From the NCBI GenBank assembly GCA_918026815.1, contig CAKJVC010000088.1, positions 1,612,001-1,676,000 on the forward strand: a stretch of DNA of 64,000 nucleotides, read 5' to 3'. The translations under genes were made by a program, and so were the position numbers. The notes below the pieces were generated by a model. The model ran no database searches and was not told the origin of the DNA. It was given only the letters and a program-made list of their open reading frames with translations. This DNA is from Chalara sp. BL73 (taxonomy: Eukaryota > Ascomycota > Leotiomycetes > Helotiales). Below, in pieces: positions 35,427 to 47,549 of the stretch. Position 1 is the first letter of the stretch, and each line of letters begins with the position of its first letter.

Positions 35427-37824
35427 CTATATTGTAGATAAGCATTTCCTCACTAGACAGTCACGAATACGGAGAGCATACGAATCTAGAAAAATACCAT
35501 TTCTCTCATGTGCGCAACGAGGATGTTTTTTTAGCACGGGACTCTTGATATCATCTAAGTCGTTTGTGCCGCTGGCTGACATTTGACTTGACGAAATGGC
35601 TGACTGTGATCTCTCTATGGCAGGCGAGGTCTTTACCCGGCGTATGGTTTGACTAATTTTTGTTTGGTAAGTTGTTGAAGCAGATTCCCCGGATCCGTTG
35701 GGTTGCAGCTCGTTGCTAGTATGCTGGCTGGAAGTTGAAGCGTAGTTGTCGGCGTCTTTAGGGCGAGTCTCACTGCTCGACTTACCGTTGTTGGGCAGAG
35801 ATAGATTCTTTTTGTTGGCTGCAGACCTTGTTTCAGTGGATTGCAACTCCTCGTGCGAACCGGAGCTCAACCTTGATCTGCGAAGTGAGTTGTCAGCAAT
35901 ATGTTCTCTGAGCTTATCAGAGGCATTGAGAGCTCATACTTCTTTTGCGCAGAAGCAATGGCTCGTGTGGCTGCAACTACAGCTTCACTACTACTCTCCC
36001 TTCCACCACTACTGCTTCCTCTGCCACTGGCACGTAAAGTAGGACGGGCTCCATTTGCGACACTACTACGGCCTGAGTTATCTCTTACTGCCGTTACAAC
36101 ACTGCTACCCGAATCACCGCGCTCTAATGGAAAATTTATTCGAGAAGCTTGAGGCTGTGACAACGTGATCGTGGAGGATGCCTTTTCGCCCCTGTTAAGA
36201 GGTGGAGCGGGCTTATGAGCAACACTGCTAGACTCAGATGGTGATTGTAGTAAAAGCGTGCTGCTGAGAGAGTCAAGAATATCCTTACTCTTCTTCTTGA
36301 GAATTTCATCCATTGTCTTACGTTTATTACTTGTATCAAGTGATCCACAGTGTGCCACTATATCCAGTGCTGTATCGTCACCGGGTTTGAAGGAGAAGGA
36401 GATTTGTCGTAGGCTAAAACCACAATGTTAGTACATTCTGACAGCATGGTATACGGAATTTCTTTCCTTAAGGGACCTGGCATATCTTCCGGCGAAATGG
36501 CTGTAGAGCCAACATAGTTGTCAAGTGTTGCCTGTCCTCTAGTTGCAGATCCAGTAACTGTGGCAGATGACTTGTCGGATTCTCCAGTCAGAAGGTCAGA
36601 AGCTTTAAATGCCATTAAAGGTAATTTCCCATCCTCATCTGAGGAATAGTCCGGAACTCCATCCGAGGAAGAATCCGTGGATGATTGTATATCATCTAGA
36701 ACCTCCTCCTCTGCTTCGTGTGCTACTAGCCGGGCCTGAGTGATTCTTGGAGATACCGAACCAGGTTGCTCTTCTGGAATGCCTAGCACACGATTTGCCT
36801 TCTCCGGATTTTTGGTCGCGTCTGCTCTTGGAAGAGAGATGAGTGCAGCCAGCTCGCGATTATCTTTGAGCTGATACGGCTCCAGGTATCGATTCTCAGC
36901 TTTGAGACGGTTGATCCGAACTTCTTCTAGAGATATATTAAAATGATGGCCATCATCACCACCATCATTTCTCTCCTTGATTGACCCAATTTCACTTCGA
37001 ATAATGTCAGATGCTTTCTTTGATCCGTGAACGACGCTTTTCGTCCGGGCCAAAGTCACGCTCTCCATTCCTCCTGCCGTCCTTGAAAGCAAAATCTCCA
37101 ATCTTCTGACCTCAGCTTGATAATCTTTTTCTTTTGCCTCCCATCTCCCAGCAATATCCTCAAACTCTTTAATATCCTTTGTATGGCTCTCTTTCAAACC
37201 TTCGACAATATCCTCGTTCGCTTGAATCTGAATTTTCTGATCGTAATACGCCTCCAAAACATGCAGAATGCATGAGTTGTAGTGTATGGGCAGGGGCTCC
37301 ATAGAGCTTTGTGTCATCATTGCCACTTTCAACATCTCAACCATCTGATCCACGGAAGGCTTATTCCATACCGTGTCTGCTTTACTGATGTTTGGGAAGA
37401 GGTCAGGGGAAGTGGTAGTGGGAGAGTTGAGAAATGACGAGGCGCGTGAGTTTGCGCGATCGCGACCATTTGAGGAGTTGTCGGCGCGCTCTTCAGAGAT
37501 GAAGCTTGCTGCTCGGCCATCGAATGATGTGTTGATGATGGGGGTGACAGATGTTGACATTGACCTGCGCGAAAACACAGGACGCAACCAGCTATCCATA
37601 TCGCGAGGATCGTAAGCTTGGTCTAAAAAGGCCCCCCTTTCTATTTCCTTTTGAGAATTGTTCGGGAAGTAAAATATATTCGCATAATACTCCATTTGCC
37701 TGGGAAGTGGTTCTTGTAAGGAAGTGATCGGCGATTTCATGTAAAGGAAGGCACGATGGCAGATTAACATGGCGACTAAGTTAAAGGCAGGATGCGAGGT
37801 AGTGCCCACAATAGCCCTGAACAT
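35427..37824 (-). CDS. Large Ser-rich coiled-coil protein, unknown function, 5' end uncertain
   Basis: Three exons (37824-36455, 36413-35940, 35877-35427) join in frame to 764 residues. Intron 1 is only 41 nt but has a perfect TACTAAC branch site and a GTATAC donor; intron 2 is 62 nt (GTATGAG..CGCAG). The first 60 residues are hydrophobic (HPAFNLVAMLICHRAFLYM) and look like the middle of a domain. A predicted coiled coil lies at about 200-270 (KDIKEFEDIAGRWEAKEKDY). The remainder is Ser-rich, acidic and probably disordered. The C-terminal 300 residues carry many Ser-Ser clusters that could be phosphorylated. Upstream of 37824 the same strand has an open frame to about 38105 (LLGIYEKDRAVVPMLYSL..), so additional 5' exons are likely. 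I do not recognise the family. Confidence 0.65.
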
Positions 37825-38302
37825 TTGCCAGGGAAGATATTCATTTACTTAAGCCTTGCAAATGCTTGGGCTTCAGCTGGCCTTCCTGCTCTCACGGAGA
37901 CGAAGCTTGATAAGCTTTTTTACATTATACATGCAAACTACTTAACCTATGGGTTATGTTGGCAGGAATGGCAAAAATTGTCTCCAAAACCTTCAATACG
38001 TATTCAATATACAGATGAGAATCTAGCGAGTACAGCATAGGAACTACTGCCCTGTCCTTCTCATAAATTCCTAGCAAATGTAATGAGTAGCACAGCCTGT
38101 CTGGCTTAAGCTAAGTTTTATGCATTTGAACTAAATAAACAGACTAAAAGAACCACAACTAATAAAGCTCATCTCGAGTATTCCAAAAAGAGACCTAACT
38201 TATGGGTATACGCTCTTCGTCGTCATCATCAAAATCATTAGTCATCAAAGTCATGAAGAATCTAGAATACCACCATACAACAAGACTCGAAAAACCAAAT
38301 GG
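37825..38302 (-). other. Possible missing 5' exons of the coiled-coil gene
   Basis: The minus strand has a stop-free stretch between about 38105 and 37930 that translates to a plausible globular sequence (MLYSLDSHLYIEYVLKVLET). A donor at TTAA/GTAG and an acceptor at GGCTTAAG would join it in frame to codons before 37824. Other splice choices are possible, so no exact exon is called. Confidence 0.35.
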
Positions 38303-39268
38303 CTAAAATCTAAACAATCGTCGCAGCCTCGACTTCTGCTTCTCGGGCTCTCGATATGGTTCCAAGGGGTAATATGTTCGAATCGGAAACACAGCCATCT
38401 CTCCATTTTCTAAATTATATGGCCGTATCCATTTATGAGATGGGATCTCGCCTAGCTTGGTGCTATCGGATGCGATGGTCATTATAGAGCGGCGGTTTGT
38501 GGGATGATGAGAAAGAATTTGTGCTGCGGCCTTCTCGGCTGGCGGAGACGGTATGGGACGACGGGGTTTTGCAACGTGAGACGGCGCGCGGGAAGAGGGT
38601 TTGGACGTGGGGGAATAAGCAGATGATGAGGCAGATGATGATCGACTGTGTTTGGGGCGGCGGACAAGTCCTTCAGGTGTTACGAGAAGGGCAGGGGCAC
38701 TCTTTGAGCGGGTTGGCTTCTTGGATCTTGTGGAAGGGGCCTTAGATCTTTTTTTATGTGCTTGTGAGGTTTTTGAAGGTTGTTTTGGGGATGCAGGCAC
38801 AAGTGTGAGCGTAGAGTGTGAAAGCCGTTTGGAGAGGCGGTCAAAGGTATGGATAGCTTCCATGCGCGAGGCGTTGGAGAGGTTGAGCAGCGCCGCGTAG
38901 TCGGTCTTTGTGCTATGCCCTTTTGTGAAGCGCTCGATGACCGAAACAAACCCTGCGTTCAAACGAAAGAGGATGGCAGCAAGAGAAGAGTGCGCTTCCG
39001 CTGTGGAGATGTCAGATATATCTTTGAGATATTGGGAAGGGAATCTACCATCTCCATGCGCGAAACCTGGACCAATGCGTGCGAGGTCCTCCTTATATGC
39101 CTTTCTCACATCTGATCGACTTTTCTTGAGAGAATTGCCGAGACGAGCGTCGAGACCTTTCACGGAAGTGGATTGAGGAGAAGTCTGTTTCCGTTTGCAT
39201 TTGAGGACGGTCAGACCGCGAGAGAATCCTTCAAGCAGCGAGTTTACCGCATCGTGAAATTCGCCCAT
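38303..39268 (-). CDS. Fungal protein with helical N-terminal domain and basic tail, unknown function
   Basis: A single exon of 321 residues; the start is the ATG at 39268 (MGEFHDAVNSLLEGFSRGL). Residues 1-160 are mostly helical (YKEDLARIG.., SSLAAILFRLNAGFVSVIERF, DYAALLNLSNASRMEAIHTFDRLSKRL) without membrane segments. Residues 165-260 form a Ser/Lys/Arg/Pro-rich disordered linker. The C-terminus (KWIRPYNLENGEMAVFPIRT and a final Arg-rich RLRRLFRF) looks conserved. From memory, ascomycete proteins of this layout are annotated only as hypothetical. The linker would be a natural phosphorylation target. It is on the same strand as the preceding gene but separated from it by about 480 bp, with its own leader. 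Confidence 0.68.
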   Translation of the reverse strand: MGEFHDAVNSLLEGFSRGLTVLKCKRKQTSPQSTSVKGLDARLGNSLKKSRSDVRKAYKEDLARIGPGFAHGDGRFPSQYLKDISDISTAEAHSSLAAILFRLNAGFVSVIERFTKGHSTKTDYAALLNLSNASRMEAIHTFDRLSKRLSHSTLTLVPASPKQPSKTSQAHKKRSKAPSTRSKKPTRSKSAPALLVTPEGLVRRPKHSRSSSASSSAYSPTSKPSSRAPSHVAKPRRPIPSPPAEKAAAQILSHHPTNRRSIMTIASDSTKLGEIPSHKWIRPYNLENGEMAVFPIRTYYPLEPYREPEKQKSRLRRLFRF

Positions 39269-41124
39269 GGCGGGCAATTTATCAATTAAAGAATCACAGA
39301 GAGATATATTTTCTCTTTTGCTGGTTCACTGTCCATTTAAAAAGATAAGTTCTTGGATTGTGTTGTCCCAGTTAGTTGGCAAGGTGTCTCTTCAAGTCGA
39401 GGCTGACAGGTTTGATTATCAGATAGAATATCAAAGTATTCAACGTGCATGAGGAAAACAAGAGGCAGAGAAAGGCTACATATACTTCAATAGCGAATGG
39501 CGCTCGGTCGTGCTTCTCATGATAGCTCGACAATTGGAGGTGCAAAGAATCGCGGCTGCAGCTTCTAAGCGCCCGAATGTTGCCCGGCCCAATCGTGAGC
39601 AACAGCATGGGGCGAAGAGCTCCATTCGATGAGCTGGATTACCCAATGGCCATTCGTGCCAAAGCATGTGACTCATAGGCATCGTGAAAATAATGGAAGA
39701 TTTTGCGTGCCATATGAAATCTTTGCGCAGAAAGGATATGAGAATGTGATAGTGAGGACTCATTGCTTGCTGTTTGAGTGATGAACAAGGAAAATGTGGT
39801 AAAATCGTCAAAAGCCAAGTCGGCTACCACGCCAAGAAATATCACGTGCAAACAATTGAGGGAAAGCTGGCTTGCATATGTGCAGTCTAGTAAATCTTGT
39901 AGACCTATCAAACATATCGGGCAAGCAAGATACCAGCAGCACTCCAAGGGGAACAGAATTGATAGGGTTGCCGTTTCGTCTATCATGCATCAGATGCACG
40001 GGTGTAAACAGCAAATATTCTGGCTGGTTGGAATTGAAGACAGCTCAAGGTCCGGCTCCACAGACTGAGATAGCCGGCAAAGGCAGCCAGCGGGAAGAAT
40101 TGGAGGACGACTCCATCGAGGATTTTGTTCCAGAGGGAATTTATTGAATGTTGAAATAAAGTATTCAGCCCCAATCAGGATTCAACAAGGATCGAGCTAG
40201 CCAGCTGTCATCCCCTGAAGATCACACTGGATGGGGCTGAGCACCAGAGTTTTAGGTAAGCATCGCTAGACTCCAGCGGTGCAAGACCTTGTCGTCGCTC
40301 ACCTAATCTTTCATATCTTTACTAGCTTTTCACATCTCGTTGTCCCAATCCATCCATATGTTATCCGAATAGGGCAGGCATTGCACTACTGCGACCATGT
40401 ATCTTGATCCTATTGTCTGAATCGGGTCATCGTTGCAAGATGTGCATCCCACAGGCTCGATGGCCATTGGCTCTCACACCAGCCGTTGCGAGGGTCAGGG
40501 GAGCTTCGATCCCATTCATCCCAACTACTACAATGCGCTCTACCAATCTTTACTCATTCATCCTCATTCCTTTCTCTCGTTGGTTGTTTAGCCGCGTTGG
40601 TAACACCAAAAAGGTGAGGTTCGCGGCGGCCGCGTCTGAGCAGCAGCATCGACCCCCTCATATCGTATTCTCTTCTGTCGACCAACAATACCAGAGATCG
40701 CCATGGATGCTTGGCGATTCCCGGTGGATCTTGGAGCTACTAAAACGGAAAGCTTCAAGGTTGCCACGAGCCCTTTTGCACTCCTGGGCACATCGCCAAG
40801 ATGCGATAACTATGCGGCTCATGGTAGTTGACCTGCAATAGAGCTTGCAGACCGCCTAAACATGCTTCCTTCGTTGTGACTCTCGGGACTCCTTCATCTG
40901 AAGTGGTTCTCTAAGTTTCAAGAGTATATATCTCAGCTGGTTTGCATGAAAGTGGTTCTTCACTGCGGTCATCACTCTCAAGCCTTCACATCAGACTTGT
41001 CTGATTCTCTCATTCCCATTCCCTACTCGCGATTGTATCGTTTGAGATAACCATCCCTTTTCATAGGTGTCTTTCTTTTTTTACATCATATTGTTCATTT
41101 CTCAGTATCGCCTAGTCGATCATC
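39269..41124. other. Intergenic region upstream of the serine-rich gene
   Basis: 1.9 kb between two divergent start codons. Open frames at 39476-40147 overlap in several phases on both strands and show no domain. The stretch 41010-41120 is pyrimidine-rich and probably belongs to the core promoter and leader of the gene at 41125. Confidence 0.45.
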
Positions 41125-43308
41125 ATGAAACTCTCATCTATAGCGACGATTGCCTTGCTGTCAGGGACTTCACTTGCAAGCCCAGCTGCGGACAAGGCCT
41201 GCGCTGCTGCAGTGACTGTCACCAAGACCCAGACAGTGACGACAACTTCCTATGCTCAAGCATCGGCAGCGAGTAGTCAGCAGAACAATACCAACTCTTG
41301 GTCAGGTACCACAAACCAGTCGAACAGTACCAGCAACTCAAGCTTCGATTCCAAGAATCTGAGCAACTCGTATAACTCAACTACCTCCAACAACTCCAAT
41401 ACCTCCAACAACTCGAATGCTTCCAACAGCACCACTCAAGTTTGGGATGCCTCCACCAAATCTTGGACCGACGTCAAGAATACAAGCTCGGTGAATCTTT
41501 CGAACAACAAGTCATGGAACGCAACAAGCTCAAGTTACACCAATAATACAAACTCTGCTTCTACCACCAATAATATCTACAGGACTTGGAATACCACAAC
41601 CAACAGCTGGCACACTTACAGCACCTTCAATAGCACGACAACATTTGGTTCAGAGCTAATCAGTAGCGGAAGCACCAACTCTGGTTCATCCTCCTCCAAC
41701 ACTGTAAATTCCAATTCCGGCTCTTCTTCATACAATAGTGGCAGCACGTCCTCTAATTCAACCTCCTCCAACTCCAATACCTCCAGTTCAGGGTCCTCAA
41801 CCACCAATAACGGAAGCTACAACTCTGGTTCATCCTCATTGGCCAACAGTACCTCTAACTTTGGGTCATCTGGCTGGAACAGCACCAACGTCAAGTCTGG
41901 ATCCTCATCATTCAATAACAATACCTCCTCTGCAGGATCTACGACCTCCAACAGCGCTTCCGTCATTTCTGGATCATCATCAACTAATAACGGTAGCTCC
42001 AACTCGGGCTCATCATCCTCGAACAGTGGAAGCTCAAATTCCGGATCATCATCATCCAACAGCGCTACTTCTAACTCCGGATCCTCGTCCTCAAACAGTG
42101 GTGCCTCCAATTCCGGATCTTCGTCATCGAATAGCGGTACCTCCAATTCAGGGTCTTCATCATCGAACAGTGGTGCCTCCAATTCAGGGTCTTCATCATC
42201 GAACAGCGGTGCCTCCAATTCAGGATCCTCCTCCTCTAACAGCGGAAGCACCAACTCTGGCTCCGGCTCCAATAGCAACAACAACAACGTCGCCATGAAC
42301 ATCCCGGGTCTTCCAGGCAGTGGCGGTAATGGAGCTATGGTCACACAATATGATGCTGGTTCTGATGGTCGGCAAACGGTTCGTGCCTGCCCAACAGGCC
42401 AAAAGAACTACGACTGCATTGAGGCTATTTACGGTGAGTCCGGCGTCATCATTACCGTCCACGTCATCAGCATCACCATCACCACCAACGCCAAAGGCGA
42501 GACCTCAACCCAGACTGTCACCAAAGGCGACAAGGCGGCTATCACCCCTGTGGCTAAGATTAATGGTGAAGATAAGAACGACGTTGAAGAGACGAAGGTC
42601 ATCAACGTCACTGAAACCAAGACAGCCAATGGCAAGCAGGTTGTGCAGACTTCTGTTACAACCACTCGCATCCGCGGCACCGGTACTCGGGCATACAAGG
42701 ACGCAAAGCCGACACACAAAGTCAACGTAGGACGAGACGACAAGTTTGAACCTGCACAAGTAGACGCCAAGCCTGGAGATGTCGTGCGCTTCACCTTTTT
42801 GCCAAGAAACCACTCCGTAACACAATGTTCTTTTGAGGAGCCATGTGTAGATAACGGACAGTTCGATTCCGGATTCAAGTTCACTTTCATCCGAAACTCG
42901 ACTACTTTCATTGATTACCCAGTTGGGAATGATACCACGCCTTTGTATTTCTTCTCGTATGTCTTCCCTCTTTCCCTTTCTTGTATTTCTCGGAGTGTGA
43001 ATATAAGCTAACAAACTTAAAGGAAGCAAAAGGGCGAATGCCAGAAGGGAATGGTCTTCGCCATTAATGCCAAGGCAGACAAGTTCAAGACCTTCCTCGC
43101 TGCCGCCAAAGCCTTCAAGGAGCCAGTTCCCAAACTAAACACAACCGCCATCGCTAACTCTACGGTCCCTAGCTGGAACGGTACCGCCATCGCCAATTCC
43201 ACAGCAGCGAAGGTGAATACTACGACCGCCAAGGGCAAGAGAGATGAGAAGATGCCGGTCAGGCTTTATGGACGAGGGGCTGTGAGACGGTGGTGGTGGT
43301 CTTCTTAG
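41125..43308 (+). CDS. Secreted Ser/Asn-rich protein with cupredoxin-like C-terminal domain
   Basis: Exons 41125-42956 and 43023-43308 join across a 66-nt intron (GTATGT..AAAG, branch GCTAAC) to 705 residues. A signal peptide (about 1-19, MKLSSIATIALLSGTSLAS) precedes a 370-residue Ser/Asn/Thr/Gly-rich region with N-glycosylation sequons and seven or so 12-residue repeats (NSGSSSSNSGAS type). The C-terminal domain (about 530-630) is of the fungal plastocyanin-like type found in extracellular serine-rich proteins: KVNVGRDDKFEPAQVDAKPG, RNHSVTQC, then FFSKQKGECQKGMVFAIN. The His of NHSVTQ (563) and the Met of QKGM (621) are kept, but the positions of the usual Cys and second His are Ser611 and Glu616. 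The tail has more sequons and ends RRWWWSS with no GPI signal. It is probably a wall-associated or secreted glycoprotein. Copper binding is doubtful. Confidence 0.88.
41998..42264 (+). repeat. Coding 36-bp tandem repeats in the serine-rich gene
   Basis: About seven units of 36 bp, each encoding the 12 residues NSGSSSSNSG plus Ala/Ser/Thr-Ser. Units between about 42100 and 42230 are nearly identical at the DNA level, which suggests recent expansion; outer units have diverged at third codon positions. Confidence 0.85.
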
Positions 43309-46300
43309 TAAGGACCTAGCCAGTGAACGAGGCTTAGGGCACGAAGAAGTGAAGACAAGACGCAAGTTGACATTTGAGTTTTTTTTGGGTTTTTGTTTGA
43401 AATTTCAGATTTAGAGTTTGGGAGCGAATGAGCGAGCATGGCGTTCTGGGGCACTGGGATGGAGCATACGGACCATGGTGGGTTCGGGGCATAAAAGGAC
43501 TTTTGTATCGAGCAACGGAGTGATACCAATTTAACAATTTCCTTTGTGCTGAGAAAATATTTGGAACTTTCTTTTACTTCTGATGAGTTGTTTTTTTTTA
43601 ATAATTTTTTGGGGTCTTCACAGTTATTGCGGTTTTGTGCTGGCGCATGAGGGGGTACCGGATCATGCTCGAGACTTGCATCTGATGGCCCATTTCTCAA
43701 GGATTTACACAAGACAGAGTGTTTTCTCTATATTCGCCGGTAGCCAGGACAGCTGATCATGTACCTCGAGTCATTTATAATTGTGATATGCCAGCAAGGC
43801 TGCACGCCCACTTCTAGCTGGCACCTACAATGGGGAAGCGGTAGGGAGAGAAATATTTGTTTTGGGTTGGAATACCCTGAGACGAGAAACCCGTGGGGCT
43901 GTGTGGTGGAAAATACGGTTTCATGGGCGGACGGGGGATGGTATGGGGATGTGTTTGCAGGTAATGGGCGTACTGGTCTCTCAATTGGCTTTTGGATGAG
44001 AAAGAGGATGAGGATAAAGGCTACGGTTGGGGTTGGGGGGTAATGGGTACCCTCGCGATGCTCTCCTGCTTAGGGGGCTCGGTCACATGTGTATTATCCA
44101 GGTGAGCTATGAGAGAAGAGGGTTTCTAGGGTTTTTGGTCTGTTCGCATAGGGGAACGAGTCGGAGATTTTTGATGAGCTTGTGGATCCCCGCTTACGAT
44201 ATGAGAGAGTATTTGATATTCTTTGAGAGGTTCATTTTCGTGAAGGATAATGACTAAAAGGAAAAGGTATACTCGGGATCTAGATTCTTTCGGCCCGCAT
44301 AAACCAGCGTTGATAATCTTGTCTGGCAAGATCGCTACAAAACGGGTAGGGGCCTAGCTGCAGACTTCCATACAACATGGCACTATGGTGTGATGATCGC
44401 TAGAAAGATGAAGGCTCACTTTAGTTGAGGATGGGCTCATATCGTGTTGTAACCAAGCCATGGAACTTGTGTTTTCCGCTGCATCGAAACGCCCAGTAGC
44501 ATGAAACGCCCAGTAGCGTGAAATCACTTTTGTAGGAGGAGCCAATGTCAGCCTGCAGCTGCTTAAGCATGATATAAAAGGTATCTCTTTTAAATTCTTG
44601 GTACCACTAGCATAGGGTGCACCCCCGTATTATTACGCCGAACATCTCAGAGAATACCATGGGAAAGACCACTTATCCCAATGCCTCACTGTTATCAGTA
44701 ACGGGAAAGATATTCAGCTGACCACCGCTCGCAATCCTTATACAAACGGCTTTTCAAACCCCACATCTAGCCTTTCTTTAGAGCACTGTCAATCCACAAG
44801 TCCAGCTGTAACATAAAGACGCAAAGAAGCAAGTGCGCATTGGAGACACGGCAACTCTGAGAAGGAGAATCTGTTTCTAGGCCACGGAAATCCAGCCACA
44901 AGTCTCTTTATAGGTTGCAAGTGATCAAAGCTAGCCATGAGCTAACTCCCAACCACTTGGTTCTACCGTAGAGGACATCTTAGCAGCGTGGGGTTATTTC
45001 ATCGGGAAAGTTGCATCTTATTCGGGTTGGATTGATTGATAGGCTCGGAATAAAGATCCGGGACAAAGCCACTGAGGCTCAAGGGTCTCTGCCAGATTCT
45101 TGCTTGTCTCAGGAACGGCATGTGGCAAAGAAGCCTAGGGTAGTACAGAATGTTCAAGTTGCATAATATAAAAGTGATAAACCCACGTTGGATATGAGAT
45201 GAGGAATCAGAGCCCTTAGAAGCAAATCTATTGGCCATCCTGCGCGGATCTATATTCCGGCGGAACTACCGCCGTTCATGGCGGCGGTGGCTGTGTGGTT
45301 ATGGCTGGAGGAGTTTGTAGCCAACGCTCTTGATTGACCAGTGACCAATTTACTGGAACCGCTGAGACACCCTGGAGTAGGGGCTGCCGAGACATAGATG
45401 CTCGAGCGCGATAACGGGGTGATCTTCTGCAGACGTTTGAAAGTGTCGTGGATTTATTGGTCATTCGATTCGACCCTATATCTGGTGGACCTATTACCGT
45501 TGATACCGCGGGGCTATGTGTATATCCTCACGTATAACTATAACGCTTGATGAATGGGAAAGTGAACTAAAGCTTTGGAAATATATAAGACATAGCTTTT
45601 AGTCCGAGGCTACATCATTTCGGTGGTGTGCTCGCCATATTTGCCCCGGAAATATAGCTAGTTGCTAGCAAATGCGCAGCCATTGTAGCAAGAGCCATCC
45701 CCAACATTAGCGGACATGCCTCGCCAGGACATCTTGGAGCTATTCGCCAACGTCGCTTGACGACCAATGATTGATAGAAGTTTGATAGAAGTCTGATCGA
45801 TTGGCAGAAAGGCCAATCTCGTATTAGCGAAAACCCAAAAAATACGGCTCATACAATCACGAGCTGTATCTATGTTGGGACCAATGAGACTGACACGGCC
45901 AGTTAGCTGTATCTATATTGCGAGTTCCGTAGGACAATACCTTGATGTTCTTGAGGTGCCCATCTGTTTCCCGACCTTGCAGTTTGCACTTGAAGCGAAC
46001 GATGCGGACGAAGTGCGATGCGGCTAAAAAAAGAACCCATACTGCTGTATGTTCATAGGATCGTGTTGTTCCGTCTAGGCAGGAAAGCGCAGATAGTCGG
46101 TTGTGCTGTCAGCGATAGATACATTTCAAATCCCGAAAATGTAGGCCGAGAGTGTGGTGGTTGAGGCCCGGCACCGTCTACTCGGGTGGCCCGTTCGGTG
46201 TGAAACCCCCGATATTGGCCTATGTATGCATTGAGAAATCTATCTCAAGGTTGTGTCGCACATGAAGGACAGTTGTCTGGACGGAACGAGAGTGGTTGTT

Positions 46301-47549
46301 GGCTTTGCGGGGCCTAAGCGTCCTCAAGACTACTTCGTACACACGAGAACCTCTCCCTCCTCCCAACCCAACCTCATCTTCTCCCAGTCACCATAAGCAA
46401 TATAATCACGCTTAACAGTATATAAACACAGCATAAAATTATCCCGCATGCATGCTACTTCTCACGGATCTGACGAAAAGTTGGGTGCCGAAATCCTCTA
46501 ATTTGCACTAACGCCTCAGCCATGACCAGTTCTGGCCCTCCCTGGCAGCAAGGCTTGCCAATCTTGCCAATATTGCCAGTATGTTGCCCTACTGCTTATG
46601 GATATGGTTGCATATAACCGCATCGCGCTTGGATACTGTCGATTTTGGTGAAGACATGCGGCTAGTAGCTTGGCGATATTTGCTTTTTCTGAGATCGCGT
46701 TGATCTGGCAGCAGCAGCTGAATTGTGCGGGCAAACTAGGTAGGTAGCCATATATGATGGAACTGCGGTTATGCAAGACGTCGATCCGCGCTCGTTTTGA
46801 TAGGACGATGGTTATTGCTGTACAGAAAAAAGGGACACAAGAGCCAGCACAGTACGTCTCAAGTCGTAGTTCCTCACCCGTCGGCAATGAAAAAGTCCTC
46901 TACCTGGTCGGCGGGCTTTTGTCCACGCGATGTTGCATCACTCACATTCATTTATGAACCCAGAAACCAAGATTTTTCGTCTAGCAGCGGGGTCCCGGCC
47001 CCGGTCTCAGCCTCCCATGATATAGGGTACCTATGGAGGTCGGATTGAGCAGTCACATTTTAATATCGCAACCATAGAATAGGACGTAGAGGGTAGTACA
47101 CAGAGCTGCTGTGTGTCCTCGGTGAATGGAGACTTATTCCTAAGAAGTGATCTCTATCCAGAAATCCCTGTCGCGAATTACATCATATCTTCCATTCGAA
47201 CGTATGTCCGGCTGGACATGCTTTGAAATGTGATATTTTCCTTTGGGAAGCTGCAGCCAAAACAGATTCAAATGTATACCATGACTCGTCAGCAATCGTG
47301 CCAGGGTTTCCCTTGAAGACTGATCCTACTCAACGAGAGCGAAAGCGCTTTCAGTGTTTCTTCTTTCGTAAAGATCATGCAGCTCATCCTACTCCGTCTG
47401 TGGCGTGTTATAGGAAGTGGAAGCTCTAGATTTATCTTCACAGTGTATGAAATGTACTCTTGTGAAGCCATCATTTCTGTATCTCGATATATATACCGAA
47501 GAGAGGACCTAGTACAACATCTCATCCGATCTTTTTTTACTTGTTTAAC
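43309..47549. other. 4.2-kb region without recognisable genes
   Basis: No open frame has a domain or convincing composition. It holds the 3' UTR of the serine-rich gene, a T/A-rich run near 43590-43612, a G-rich stretch at 44026-44041, a 17-bp direct repeat at 44486-44519 and a small inverted GCCGCCATGAACGGCGG-like sequence near 45266-45287. The segment 47385-47540 may hold the leader of the RRM gene. Confidence 0.45.
44486..44519 (+). repeat. Tandem duplication of a 17-bp unit
   Basis: GAAACGCCCAGTAGCAT is followed directly by GAAACGCCCAGTAGCGT. The two copies differ at one base. It is short and probably a simple replication-slippage product. Confidence 0.8.

Noticed and set aside
35427..38302. 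TBC or other trafficking domain in the Ser-rich coiled-coil protein
   Set aside because: The hydrophobic N-terminal segment suggested it, but no catalytic Arg/Gln finger motif is visible.
41817..42344. 175-codon antisense open frame opposite the serine-rich gene
   Set aside because: It is produced by the 36-bp repeats on the coding strand; the sequence is a Glu/Asp/Leu/Pro repeat without start context.
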